From Arthrobacter sp. H20 (GTDB taxonomy: Bacteria > Actinomycetota > Actinomycetes > Actinomycetales > Micrococcaceae), in assembly GCF_000520515.1 (NCBI RefSeq), contig NZ_KI914712.1, positions 135,680 to 199,679 on the forward strand: a DNA stretch of 64,000 bases, read 5' to 3'. Both the position numbers and the translations under genes were made by a program. Position 1 is the stretch's first letter; each line of letters starts with the position of its first letter. Below the pieces are notes generated by a model. That model was not told the origin of the DNA, made no database searches, and worked only from the letters and a program-made list of their open reading frames with translations. Shown piece after piece: positions 34,967 to 42,817 of this stretch.

Positions 34967-35476
34967 ATGGAGAGAAACCTGGAGGATCCACATGTAGTCG
35001 TCGGCGTTGACGGTTCAGGACCTTCCATCCTTGCCCTAAGGCTGGCAGCCAAACTTGCTCCGGCGCTCGGATCCGAAATACACGCGATAGCGTGCTGGGA
35101 TTATCCGAAAATGTACGAAGAGTATCTTCTACCGGATATGACGATCTTTGAAAAAGGTGCACGCAAACGCCTCGACGAGGCAATTCAGGAAGCCTTCGGC
35201 GATGAGACGCCGCCCGGGTTCACCAGCTCGACCGTCCGAGGCCATGCCCCAACCCGCCTGGTCGAAGCTGGCGCCACAGCACAAATGCTGGTGGTCGGTC
35301 GGCGCGGCCACGGCGGGCTGCGCGGCTTGCACCTGGGATCAGCGAGCAACGCCTGCGTAGCCCGTGCCGTTTGTCCGGTCGTGGTGGTGCACGAAGACGG
35401 ACCGGCGGAGCCTCACCACCGCTGGAGGGACCGCTTCCACGAAGATCGTCCACTGGAGCCCTATGACCTGCTCTAA
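34967..35476 (+). CDS. Universal stress protein (UspA family)
   Basis: A single-domain 169-residue Usp: HVVVGVDGSGPSILALRLAA at the start, then GATAQMLVVGRRGHGGLRGL, HLGSASNACVARAVCPVVVV. The G-2x-G-9x-G-S/N ATP-binding pattern is present, so this is the nucleotide-binding type. The C-terminal 30 residues are an extended charged tail. ATG 34967 has AAGGAGG six bases before it; GTG 34964 is too close. Confidence 0.9.
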   Translation: MERNLEDPHVVVGVDGSGPSILALRLAAKLAPALGSEIHAIACWDYPKMYEEYLLPDMTIFEKGARKRLDEAIQEAFGDETPPGFTSSTVRGHAPTRLVEAGATAQMLVVGRRGHGGLRGLHLGSASNACVARAVCPVVVVHEDGPAEPHHRWRDRFHEDRPLEPYDLL

Positions 35477-35587
35477 CCGTTACTCCGGGAGATAACCGGC
35501 CGGCATCGTGATGTAATGCCTGAGGTGATGCTGGCCTGGTGGGGGCCTCGCCGCTACGTGACCCGCGTTTCGTCGGAGAGGACGAAG

Positions 35588-36558
35588 ATGACTGAATCAC
35601 GGCTGGGGCCAGATCCGCTGTTCCGCGACCGACGGCAGATTGACGGCGTGCAGGAGCGCCTGGACACGGTGGCCGAACTGGCGCGTGACCTCGCTGGAAG
35701 ATTCGAGCTGCAACCACTTCTCGAACGGAACCTACGCGAAAAAGGTGGATTTCGGCGTCGGCTGCCAGGAAGGGCAGACGTTCTCGTTGGAGGAAGGCCT
35801 CACCGGCCAGGTGGTGCGGGACCGCTCGACGGTCATCCTCAGGACCTACAGTGACGTCGCGAAGGGCCACATCTCCCCCGACGATCCGCGGTGGAATTGC
35901 GCGGTCATTGGGGTGCCCATCCAATGGGATGAGCGGGTGATCGGCACCTGCATCATTTTTTGGGCCAATCCAGAGCGCGTGTTCACCCCCGACGACGCAG
36001 CGCTGGCTGAGCTCTTCGCCAGCCACGCAGCGATAGCGTTGAAGAATTCGGAGCTGCACGCTCTTGCATCCGAGCGCGAGCAGGAAGCGGCGATCGGAGC
36101 TGAACGGGAACGCGCCGTCCGCGACGTTCACGAAACCATCGGCCGGTCCCTTGCCGCCCTCCTGCTCAGCCTTGAAGACGCTGACAAGGCTTTCCGCCAG
36201 GACGGGCTCGACACCACAGCATCCCAGCACATTGGAACCGCCCGGAACATTGCCCACGATGCGCTGGCGGAAACACGCCGCACAATTCTGAGGATGGGCC
36301 CGGCGTCGCTCGCAGGCCGGGACCCCAGAGTGGCAGTTGCCGAGGAACTGACCTAGGTTGAATCGATGGGCGCCGCTGAAACCCGGCTCACTGTCATCGG
36401 GGCTCCCCGTGCCATCGCCCCGGAGATTGAACATCAGGCGTTCAAGATCATCCATTAGGCGCTGGGCAATGTGGTGTCGCATTCGCGGGCCACGAGTGTG
36501 CGGCTGGGACTGGTGTATGACAGGGATTCGCTAGGCGTCCTGGTGGAGGACAACCGCA
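35588..36558 (+). pseudogene. Decayed GAF-type histidine kinase
   Basis: The start ATG 35588 leads into MTESRLGPDPLFRDRRQIDG and LDTVAELARDLAGRFELQPL. Near 35720 the homology shifts to another frame (SNGTYAKKVDFGVGCQEGQT), with about 30 GAF residues missing, so a deletion joined the two frames. Then GAF sequence (GLTGQVVRDRSTVILRTYSD) and a dimerisation helix with ERERAVRDVHETIGRSLAAL follow. TAG stops interrupt at 36354-36356 and 36456-36458, the second in IIH*ALGNVVSHS, where Glu is expected. The ATPase domain ends at LVEDN and runs into a different gene. Four independent lesions make it inactive. Confidence 0.8.
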
Positions 36559-36890
36559 GTGGTCGACGCTGGCGGCAACCTGAAGTCGCACGTCCGGATG
36601 GACGGGGCGAATATCGGCAGCATTACCATCGCCATCAACAAGGCCTACACCGCGATCGCTTTCCAGTGCGAAACCGGCGACCTGCAGGGAATGACCCCAC
36701 CAGACGGCCCGATCTACGTCCTGAACGACGCACACGGCGGCCGGCTCGTGGTGTTCCCCGGAGGTATCCCGCTGGTGCGGGGACGGGAGCATCGTCGGTG
36801 CCATCGGTGTGTAGACGGGATCGATCGATCAGGGTCAACTGGTGGCCGAGGCGGGCGCTGCTGCGTTCTCGGGCGTTACGGTGGCCTTGC
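36559..36890 (+). pseudogene. Truncated, frameshifted HbpS/GlcG (heme-degrading-type) gene
   Basis: Begins abruptly at VVDAGGNLKSHVRMDGANIG, which is the middle of a GlcG/HbpS-family protein (SITIAINKAYTAIAFQCETG, LNDAHGGRLVVFPGGIPL). The first 30 or so residues are missing. At the GGGG run 36778-36781 an extra base shifts the frame; the correct frame then reads DGSIVGAIGV, meets TAG, and resumes with SIDQGQLVAEAGAAAF. So it carries a 5' deletion, a frameshift and a nonsense codon. It is joined head-on to the kinase remnant by one deletion. Confidence 0.78.
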
Positions 36891-37015
36891 TCCGCCCTGC
36901 TGCCCCCGCGCTGCCTGCTGACCCGCTCCGCCCTGCAAGCCAACATGCCCCGACTCTCTTAGCCCGCCTTACCTCGGGGTGACTGGACAGGTGTTGGGAC
37001 AACCATGGTGATTTT

Positions 37016-37093
37016 AAAGGTGCTTGCAATGCCTGCAATGCATGCACCAGGGCGATCAAGAATGCCTACATTGCAGGCACTGCAGGCACCTTT
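37016..37093. repeat. Long imperfect inverted repeat
   Basis: Arms of 31 bp (37016-37046 and 37063-37093) match at 27 positions around a 16-bp spacer. The left arm begins AAAGGTGCTTGCAATGCCTG and the right arm ends in the complement. The words TGCCTGCA, TGCATGCA and GCAATGC recur within it, echoing the palindromes before the toxin-antitoxin genes. It sits 64 bp beyond the stop of the threonine dehydratase gene and after the decayed genes, so it could be a bidirectional terminator or a small mobile-repeat copy. Confidence 0.75.
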
Positions 37094-37156
37094 ATCCGGC
37101 ACCCCTGGCGAAGCGCACCCGGGGAATGAGCGCCGGGCGTTGCATCCGGGTCGTAT

Positions 37157-38161
37157 CTAATCGGCCAGGACTCGCGCCATCAGGGCTGGATCGACCGAGC
37201 CACCCGACACGATCGCCGCGACCGTTGCCCCACGTGGTGCCAGATCATGCATCCAGGCTGCGGTGGCGACGGCGCCAGACGGCTCGGCCACGAGGCGGCC
37301 TTCCACGGCGATATGACGCACCGCGGTGAGGATCTGATCTTCGGAGACGGTGACGATGTCGTCGACGTACCGCCTGATGTGCCCCCAGGGGTGCACGCCG
37401 ACGGCTGGAGTGCGCAGCCCATCGGCCACCGTGCGGTAGGTGAGTTTGGTATCCCAGGTGATCCGGCGCTGCTCGCGCAGACTTTCGGCGGCGTCCGCTG
37501 CGAACTCGGGTTCAACGCCGATCATCTGGACCTCTGGGCGCAGGGACTTGATGGCGGTCGCGATCCCGGAGATTAGCCCGCCGCCGGAGATGGGGACGAG
37601 GACGACGTCGACGTCGGGTAGTTGCTCAATCAGCTCCAAACCAACGGTGCCCTGACCGGCAATGATGCGCAGGTCGTCGTAGGGCGGCACCTCGACGTAG
37701 CCATATTCGGCGGCGAGCTCGAGCGTCCGGCTGTCCCGTTCGGTGGCCGGTACCAGCACCACCTCGGCTCCGAGGGCCCGGACGGCGGCGACTTTGGTGG
37801 GCGGGGCGGCGTCGGGCATCACGATGACCGCGTGCAGGTCGAGTCGCTTGGCGAGCCACGCTACAGCGCGGGCGTGGTTACCCGAGGACTGGGCGATGAT
37901 GCCACGTTCGCGGGACTCTTCGAGCACCTGGGAGATGGTGTTGTACGCGCCGCGGAGCTTGAAAGCACCGGTGGGTTGTAGGGATTCGGCTTTCAGGTGC
38001 AGCACTTCGTCTCGGCGGTCCGGATGCGGGAGCGCGATGATCGGCGTGCGCAGGACCAGGTCCTGAATCCGGACGGCAGCGGCCCTGATGTCGGCGAGGG
38101 TAACCAAGTCGGTGGCTGTGCCGGCTACTGACTGGTCGGCGGCGGCGTAGGCGTTATCCAT
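37157..38161 (-). CDS. Threonine/serine dehydratase (PLP fold-type II)
   Basis: A 334-residue PLP enzyme that deaminates threonine or serine, or racemises serine. The cofactor lysine lies in PTGAFKLRGAYNTISQ (about residue 70), followed by IIAQSSGNHARAVAWLAKRL, the PLP-phosphate loop VLVPISGGGLISGIA and VSGGSVDP. There is no C-terminal ACT regulatory domain, so feedback by isoleucine or valine is not expected; it is the catabolic/short form. The start at 38161 lacks a strong ribosome site. Near the end it is flanked by the long inverted repeat. Confidence 0.88.
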   Translation of the reverse strand: MDNAYAAADQSVAGTATDLVTLADIRAAAVRIQDLVLRTPIIALPHPDRRDEVLHLKAESLQPTGAFKLRGAYNTISQVLEESRERGIIAQSSGNHARAVAWLAKRLDLHAVIVMPDAAPPTKVAAVRALGAEVVLVPATERDSRTLELAAEYGYVEVPPYDDLRIIAGQGTVGLELIEQLPDVDVVLVPISGGGLISGIATAIKSLRPEVQMIGVEPEFAADAAESLREQRRITWDTKLTYRTVADGLRTPAVGVHPWGHIRRYVDDIVTVSEDQILTAVRHIAVEGRLVAEPSGAVATAAWMHDLAPRGATVAAIVSGGSVDPALMARVLAD

Positions 38162-38212
38162 AGCTGGAGCTTACGCTGTGGGGTCTTTTCGGACCGACTG
38201 CCCTGTCCGCAG

Positions 38213-39568
38213 CTACTCGCAGCCCGCCCCGTCGCCGTCGCGGTCCAGATGGGTGCCATAGCCTGGGTGCCCGGCGTACACCGGTGCAGCGCCAGCATTG
38301 CGTGCGGCAGTGCAGTTTTCGTAATAGGCGGCCGGGGCTGGAACAGGCACTGGCTCTGGAGCTGGTGCAGGCGCAGGTTCCGGGGCCGGAGCTGGGGCGG
38401 GTGCAGGTGCTGGGGCTGGCGCGGGAGCCTGAGTGGGTGCTGGTTCCGGTGTCGGCTCGGGGGCAGTTTGATTGGTCGGTGCCAGCTGGTCGGAGCAGGT
38501 CGCCAGAACGCGTGCCATCGCGTCCCGTTCGGCCTGGGTGACCCACAGGCTGTAGGTCGCTTTCACCGAGATCTGCCGGGCAACATACTCACAGCGGAAC
38601 GACTGGTTCGGCGGCAGCCAGGTGGCGGCGTCGCCCGCCCCCTTTTGCGCATTGGTGGGCCCGTCTGTGGCCTGAAGATTCAGGGGGTCGTTGGCGAAGG
38701 CAAGACGCTGCTCTGCGCTGAGCTGCTGGGCGCCCTTCTGCCAGGCATCGGCCAAGGCCACCACATGGTCGATCTGGACGTCGATACTGGTGGACTGTCC
38801 CCTAAGGAAGTCGATAGTGGTGCCGGTATAGGGGTCGTCAAGGACGCCCGACGCGACCTTGCACGGCACCGAGTTGGCGTGGATGATCGCCGTGAGATCC
38901 CGGTTGAGCATGTCGTTGCGGGTATCACAGCCGTTGCGGTCGACGTCGGCCCAAGCCTGTCCAAACAGGTCCCTGTCATAGCCGGTTTTAGACGCCCGGC
39001 CTTTGACTTCGAGGGTATCCAGCAAATCCAGGGAGCGAGAGCCGTATGCGGGCTGGCCCTCGGGCGCTGTTGAATCGCCATCAACAGGAACCACTTCAGC
39101 GCTGTCGAGTGGAGCCACCTCCGCGCTCGGAGTGGGCGACAGCGTGGCGGGCGGTGTCTTTTTCGGCGTCGCGGACGGGGCCGGAGTGGCTGACGGGGTC
39201 GGGACGGCTGACGGCGGGGGGGCTGAGGTAGTTTCCTCGGCGACGGCTGCCGGTGCGGTGGTGTCGCTCGGCGGCGCGAGGACCGCCCCGACAATAAAGG
39301 CGACCAGGGCACCCGCCATGGTGATCGAGCCCATCTTCCGGCCAGTGATTCCGGCCCACGACGGCCTGTTGGTGACAACCACGTAGAGCCCGGTACCGAA
39401 CGCGACCAGACCGGCCATGATGACCGCGCCGCTCACGCCGCTGCTGATGAATCCCATGACGATCAGGAAGAGACAGACGCCGGCCGCGATAGCCGTGGAG
39501 ACCTGGGTCTTAGGCTTGTCCGTCGGTGGCGGGGTAGTCGGGGCAGGCGGCAGCGACGGACTATTCAA
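38213..39568 (-). CDS. Membrane-anchored HNH-type nuclease with Pro/Ala stalk and Excalibur domain
   Basis: Residues about 1-100 hold hydrophobic segments (IAAGVCLFLIVMGFISSGVS, VAFGTGLYVVV, IVGAVLAPPS) that anchor it. A Thr/Pro/Ala linker leads to a DUF1524/GmrSD-type HNH nuclease core (YDRDLFGQAW, IDVQIDHVVALADAW, DPLNLQATDGPTNAQKG). A low-complexity Ala-Pro stalk of about 45 residues then leads to a C-terminal Excalibur calcium-binding motif, YYENCTAARNAGAAPVY ending DRDGDGAGCE. The start is TTG 39568, behind GGGGGAA. The nuclease would act outside the cell, perhaps for DNA uptake or nutrition; this is inferred. The length is 451 residues. Confidence 0.8.
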   Translation of the reverse strand: MNSPSLPPAPTTPPPTDKPKTQVSTAIAAGVCLFLIVMGFISSGVSGAVIMAGLVAFGTGLYVVVTNRPSWAGITGRKMGSITMAGALVAFIVGAVLAPPSDTTAPAAVAEETTSAPPPSAVPTPSATPAPSATPKKTPPATLSPTPSAEVAPLDSAEVVPVDGDSTAPEGQPAYGSRSLDLLDTLEVKGRASKTGYDRDLFGQAWADVDRNGCDTRNDMLNRDLTAIIHANSVPCKVASGVLDDPYTGTTIDFLRGQSTSIDVQIDHVVALADAWQKGAQQLSAEQRLAFANDPLNLQATDGPTNAQKGAGDAATWLPPNQSFRCEYVARQISVKATYSLWVTQAERDAMARVLATCSDQLAPTNQTAPEPTPEPAPTQAPAPAPAPAPAPAPAPEPAPAPAPEPVPVPAPAAYYENCTAARNAGAAPVYAGHPGYGTHLDRDGDGAGCE

Positions 39569-39645
39569 GTGGTTCCCCCAGGGTCGTGATCGTGACCGAA
39601 GCATACAGCGAAGACACCGACTGGAGGGCAGCCCTCGCATCAATC

Positions 39646-40323
39646 TCAGACCAGCCGGTCCTCCCGGGCGATGATCGCGGCCTGGGTGCGCGACCTGCAG
39701 CCAAGCTTGGTCAGCACGCGCGACACATGGGTCTTGGTGGTTCCCGATGAGATGTTGAGCCTCGCCGCAATGTCCCGGTTCGAGAGCCCCTCGGCGATCA
39801 GTCCCAGCACTTCGGTCTCCCGGTCGGTCAACTGATCGCCTGGCACGACGGCGCCCGGCGCTGCGTTTCTCGCCGCCTCGCGGTCCAGCGAAACGTATGC
39901 ATCCAGCAGTCGGCGCGTAGCTTCCGGCGTAATCACCGCGTCACCGACCGCTACCTTCCGCACGGCATCGAGCAGCGCCGCCGGTTCAGCAGTTTTCAAC
40001 AGGAACCCGGCTGCTCCAGCGCGGAGGGCGCCAAAGATGTACTCGTCGACGTCGAACGTGGTCAGGATCAGCACCTGAGCCAGCCGGGCGCCGACGATGG
40101 CTTGCGTCGCGGCGATCCCATCCATCCCCGGCATCCGGACGTCCATCAGGACGACGTCGGGGCGCAGCGCTGTCGCATTGGTCACCGCAGCGTTGCCGTC
40201 GGAGGCTTCGCCAACCACCTCAATCTCGGGTGATGATTCAAGAATGAACTTCATGCCGGCCCGAATTGCCGCGTGGTCGTCGACGATGAGGACCCGGATC
40301 GGTGTGCCGGCTCCAGCGGTCAT
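39646..40323 (-). CDS. Response regulator, NarL/FixJ family
   Basis: DNA-binding response regulator of 225 residues. Receiver domain about 1-120: VLIVDDHAAIRAGMKFIL, the phosphorylation Asp in PDVVLMDVRMPGMDG, ILTTFD and Lys in GFLLKTAEPAAL. C-terminal LuxR helix-turn-helix about 155-220: LTDRETEVLGLIAEGLSNRD, ISSGTTKTHVSRVLTKL. Its ATG overlaps the stop of the kinase gene as ATGA, so the two make one pair. Target genes are not evident. Confidence 0.93.
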   Translation of the reverse strand: MTAGAGTPIRVLIVDDHAAIRAGMKFILESSPEIEVVGEASDGNAAVTNATALRPDVVLMDVRMPGMDGIAATQAIVGARLAQVLILTTFDVDEYIFGALRAGAAGFLLKTAEPAALLDAVRKVAVGDAVITPEATRRLLDAYVSLDREAARNAAPGAVVPGDQLTDRETEVLGLIAEGLSNRDIAARLNISSGTTKTHVSRVLTKLGCRSRTQAAIIAREDRLV

Positions 40324-41621
40324 GGGGAAACCACCTTTTGGCCAGCATGGGTCGCTTCGGCAACTGCCGCTTTGGCAACTGCCGCTTTAGCGCCCGCCAG
40401 CGGCAGCCGGGCAGCTACCGTCCAGTGGCCCGCTTCGGCGCCGGCCTCGACCAGTCCCCCGATGGACGCCGCCCGTTCCTTCATCGAGATCAGTCCCAGG
40501 CCGAGGCCCGCCGCCCCCTGCACGGGCTGCCTGACGAGGGCATTGCGGATGCTGATGCTCAGGTCCGCTCGGTCCTGCCCCGGGTGGAGCTGCACGGACA
40601 CCCCGCAGCCAGGAGCGTGCTTCGCCGCGTTGGTCAAGGCTTCCTGCATGATCCGGTAGCCCACCAGTTCAGTTGCTGTGCTAAGCCTCCCAGCGGGAAC
40701 CGTCGACAGTTGGTCGTCGACGGCGACTGTCAAACCATTAGTGCGGGCCTGATCCAGCAGCGGCTGGAGGTGCGTGAGCCGGGGCAGGAAGGCAGCGCCG
40801 TCGTCGTCGGCAGCGTAGTCACCGCCGTCGTCGGCAGCGGAATTGGATTCAACCTCCGGCGCGCGAAGCAGGGTGATCATGGTCCGCATGTCGGCCATAG
40901 ATTCGATGGCTGACCGACGCACCTGGGCGAGCGCGGCGCGGTCCTTTGCCTCGTCGGGCGGGGTGGCCAGCGCACCGCCGGAGTGAAGCGCGATTGCCGA
41001 GAGGTGGGAGGCGACGACGTCGTGCAGGTCCCGGGCGAGGGAGTCCCGTTCCTGCCGGATGGCTTGCTGGCGGCCGGCGAGCGAGAGACGCTCGACGGCG
41101 TCGGCCCGGGCGGCAGCGACGTCCGCCAGTTCGGTTTTGCGTCGCACGTCCATGGCCCACCAGAGCGGGCAGATGAAGATGGCTGCCTGCTGCAGGCCGA
41201 TCAGGACGATGAGCCGAAGGTCGGCAGTCTCCGAGAGCACGTAGATCATCGGCGTAGCCACCAAGACGCCGGCACTAATCCACAGCGCCCGGCGCACCAG
41301 CGGTAAGCAGATCAGCGCCGCTGTGTAGAGCAGGTCGAAGAAGGGCAGGAAGATCGCGATGCTCCCGCCCATCAGAAGGTCAGCGGTGAGCGCCAGAAAC
41401 CCAACCGCAAGGGTCACCACCGGTGCGCGCCGCTTAAACAGCATGGCCACACAGGACACCGAGACGGGGAGTGCAAACCACCACCGCTCGTCCCCGGTCA
41501 GCTGCACCAGCCCGATCTGACCGCCCCACACCTCGGTGAGACCCAGCCCAATCAAGACCAGTGAGCACCCGAACGTAATGGCTGCGGTGAGTGCATCACG
41601 GCGCTGGCTGGGGTTGTCCAC
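40320..41621 (-). CDS. Sensor histidine kinase, NarX/DesK-like (HisKA_3)
   Basis: A 433-residue membrane kinase: five to six hydrophobic N-terminal segments without a large extracellular loop, then dimerisation helix RDSLARDLHDVVASHLSAIA with the phosphorylated His, and an ATPase domain with YRIMQEALTNAAKHAPG and GLGLISMKERAASIGG. The signal is likely sensed in the membrane. The C-terminus contains a 15-bp tandem repeat in DNA (GGCAACTGCCGCTTT twice on the plus strand near 40362), giving AKAAVAKAAVAEA. Start GTG 41621 is probable. It is divergent from the GAP-family gene. Confidence 0.92.
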   Translation of the reverse strand: MDNPSQRRDALTAAITFGCSLVLIGLGLTEVWGGQIGLVQLTGDERWWFALPVSVSCVAMLFKRRAPVVTLAVGFLALTADLLMGGSIAIFLPFFDLLYTAALICLPLVRRALWISAGVLVATPMIYVLSETADLRLIVLIGLQQAAIFICPLWWAMDVRRKTELADVAAARADAVERLSLAGRQQAIRQERDSLARDLHDVVASHLSAIALHSGGALATPPDEAKDRAALAQVRRSAIESMADMRTMITLLRAPEVESNSAADDGGDYAADDDGAAFLPRLTHLQPLLDQARTNGLTVAVDDQLSTVPAGRLSTATELVGYRIMQEALTNAAKHAPGCGVSVQLHPGQDRADLSISIRNALVRQPVQGAAGLGLGLISMKERAASIGGLVEAGAEAGHWTVAARLPLAGAKAAVAKAAVAEATHAGQKVVSP

Positions 41622-41737
41622 CCAATCATTGCATCACAGCTGGGCCGGTGGCGGGTCAGCCGAAAGAGGTATGGGGCGGGCGCAGATCATCCTTTTCGCA
41701 GACGTCGCGGGCCGGCCATCGCCGTAGCGTTCCAGGC

Positions 41738-42478
41738 ATGACCCTTGCACTTGCCGGCGCGCTGGCCGCCCTCGCCCTCGCCCTCATCGATTCCACCAGT
41801 TTCGGCACCCTGATGATCCCGTTGTGGCTGATGCTGGCCCCGGGCAGGATGCGGGCAGGGCGCATCGTGTTGTTTCTCGTGACCGTCGCTGTTTTCTACT
41901 TCGGAGTGGGACTGGCCATCATGTTTGGGGCTGAAGCCGCGGTGGCGCAGCTGGGTGGCTTCTTCAGTTCCAGGCTCGCCCTCACTGTGCTTTTTGCTGC
42001 CGGTGTAACGCTGATCATTTGGAGCTTCCTCCTGGAGGCGAAAGCCAAACGGGAAAAGAAAGCGGGGGCGCCTACGTCGGCCCGGATACTGCGGTGGCGG
42101 GACCGGGCGGTGGGATCCGGGGCTTCAGGGGCAGGCGGGTCAGGCAGGTCGGGCGGCGTCGCGTTGATGGGCCTGGCGCTGGGCGCCGGCACCGTCGAGG
42201 TGGCAACGATGCTTCCCTATCTGGGGGCGATCGGGTTGTTGACCACGTCGGATGTGCAGTGGCCGGTGACCGGCGCGGTGTTCGCTGCGTATTGCCTGGT
42301 GATGATCCTTCCGGCGCTGGTGATTCTGGTGCTGCGGCTGGTCGCTGCACGGTGGGTTGATCCGATCCTGAGGAAACTCGACGGATGGCTCACCCGCAAC
42401 TCGACCAACACGCTGTCGTGGGTGGTGGGGATCCTCGGCGTCCTGCTGGTGGTGAATACCGCTGGTGAGGTGCTCTAG
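41738..42478 (+). CDS. GAP-family / Sap-like polytopic membrane protein
   Basis: A 246-residue integral membrane protein with about six helices. The first segments ALALIDSTSFGTLMIPLWLM and FYFGVGLAIMFGAEAAVA match the GAP (Sap, sulfolipid-addressing) family known from mycobacteria and relatives, thought to export or address glycolipids. The cytosolic loop after residue 100 is basic and glycine-rich (KAKREKKAGAPTSAR, GSGASGAGGSGRSGG). ATG 41738 follows CCAGGC; upstream in-frame starts would add a non-membrane prefix. Confidence 0.78.
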   Translation: MTLALAGALAALALALIDSTSFGTLMIPLWLMLAPGRMRAGRIVLFLVTVAVFYFGVGLAIMFGAEAAVAQLGGFFSSRLALTVLFAAGVTLIIWSFLLEAKAKREKKAGAPTSARILRWRDRAVGSGASGAGGSGRSGGVALMGLALGAGTVEVATMLPYLGAIGLLTTSDVQWPVTGAVFAAYCLVMILPALVILVLRLVAARWVDPILRKLDGWLTRNSTNTLSWVVGILGVLLVVNTAGEVL

Positions 42479-42517
42479 CGGTTCTGCGCGACGCCGTTCC
42501 TTGACCGGCAGCTGGCT

Positions 42518-42697
42518 GTGCTTTCTATCGTGGTGTCAGTCATCTTTGCGTTCTACATCGTCGTTCTAGCGACAACAGGCGGGGATCCGGGGCAGATCGC
42601 CCGTGGAGCCGCAATCGCGGTCGCTGACACCTCGCCGCGAAACACAACGCGGCTCTGCACGCAGGAGCCTCCGGACCCCCTAGCGGCAGATCGGTGA
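42518..42697 (+). CDS. Possible small single-helix membrane protein or remnant
   Basis: In the 339-bp gap between the GAP-family gene and cfa, a frame from GTG 42518 encodes 59 residues, beginning VLSIVVSVIFAFYIVVLATT, a typical membrane helix, then a polar tail ending PPDPLAADR. The same frame is open further upstream to the preceding stop region. No ribosome site or homologue is apparent, so it may be a fragment of a lost gene. Confidence 0.25.
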   Translation: MLSIVVSVIFAFYIVVLATTGGDPGQIARGAAIAVADTSPRNTTRLCTQEPPDPLAADR

Positions 42698-42741
42698 ACA
42701 GTCTGGACAAGCGTGGCCGGTATTTCCCTATCAAATGTCCA

Positions 42742-42787
42742 GGTTGACCGCTGTGTCCGGGTTGACCACCCTCATCCCACGGTTGAC
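42742..42787 (+). promoter_or_regulatory. Triple GGTTGAC direct repeat upstream of cfa
   Basis: GGTTGAC occurs at 42742-42748, 42760-42766 and 42781-42787, spaced 18 and 21 bp. Each contains a TTGAC -35-like word; the last lies 31 bp before the cfa start. Overlapping promoters or a direct-repeat activator site are both possible. Confidence 0.35.
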
Positions 42788-42817
42788 TCTAGCCCCGCGG
42801 CCGAAACCGGAGTAGAC

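Noticed and set aside
35220-36482. Minus-strand frame of 420 codons
   Set aside because: Overlaps the universal stress protein and the kinase remnant in antisense; composition is that of a non-coding frame.
40357-40390. 15-bp tandem repeat as a mobile or regulatory repeat
   Set aside because: It lies inside the histidine kinase reading frame and simply duplicates an Ala-Lys-Val segment near the C-terminus.
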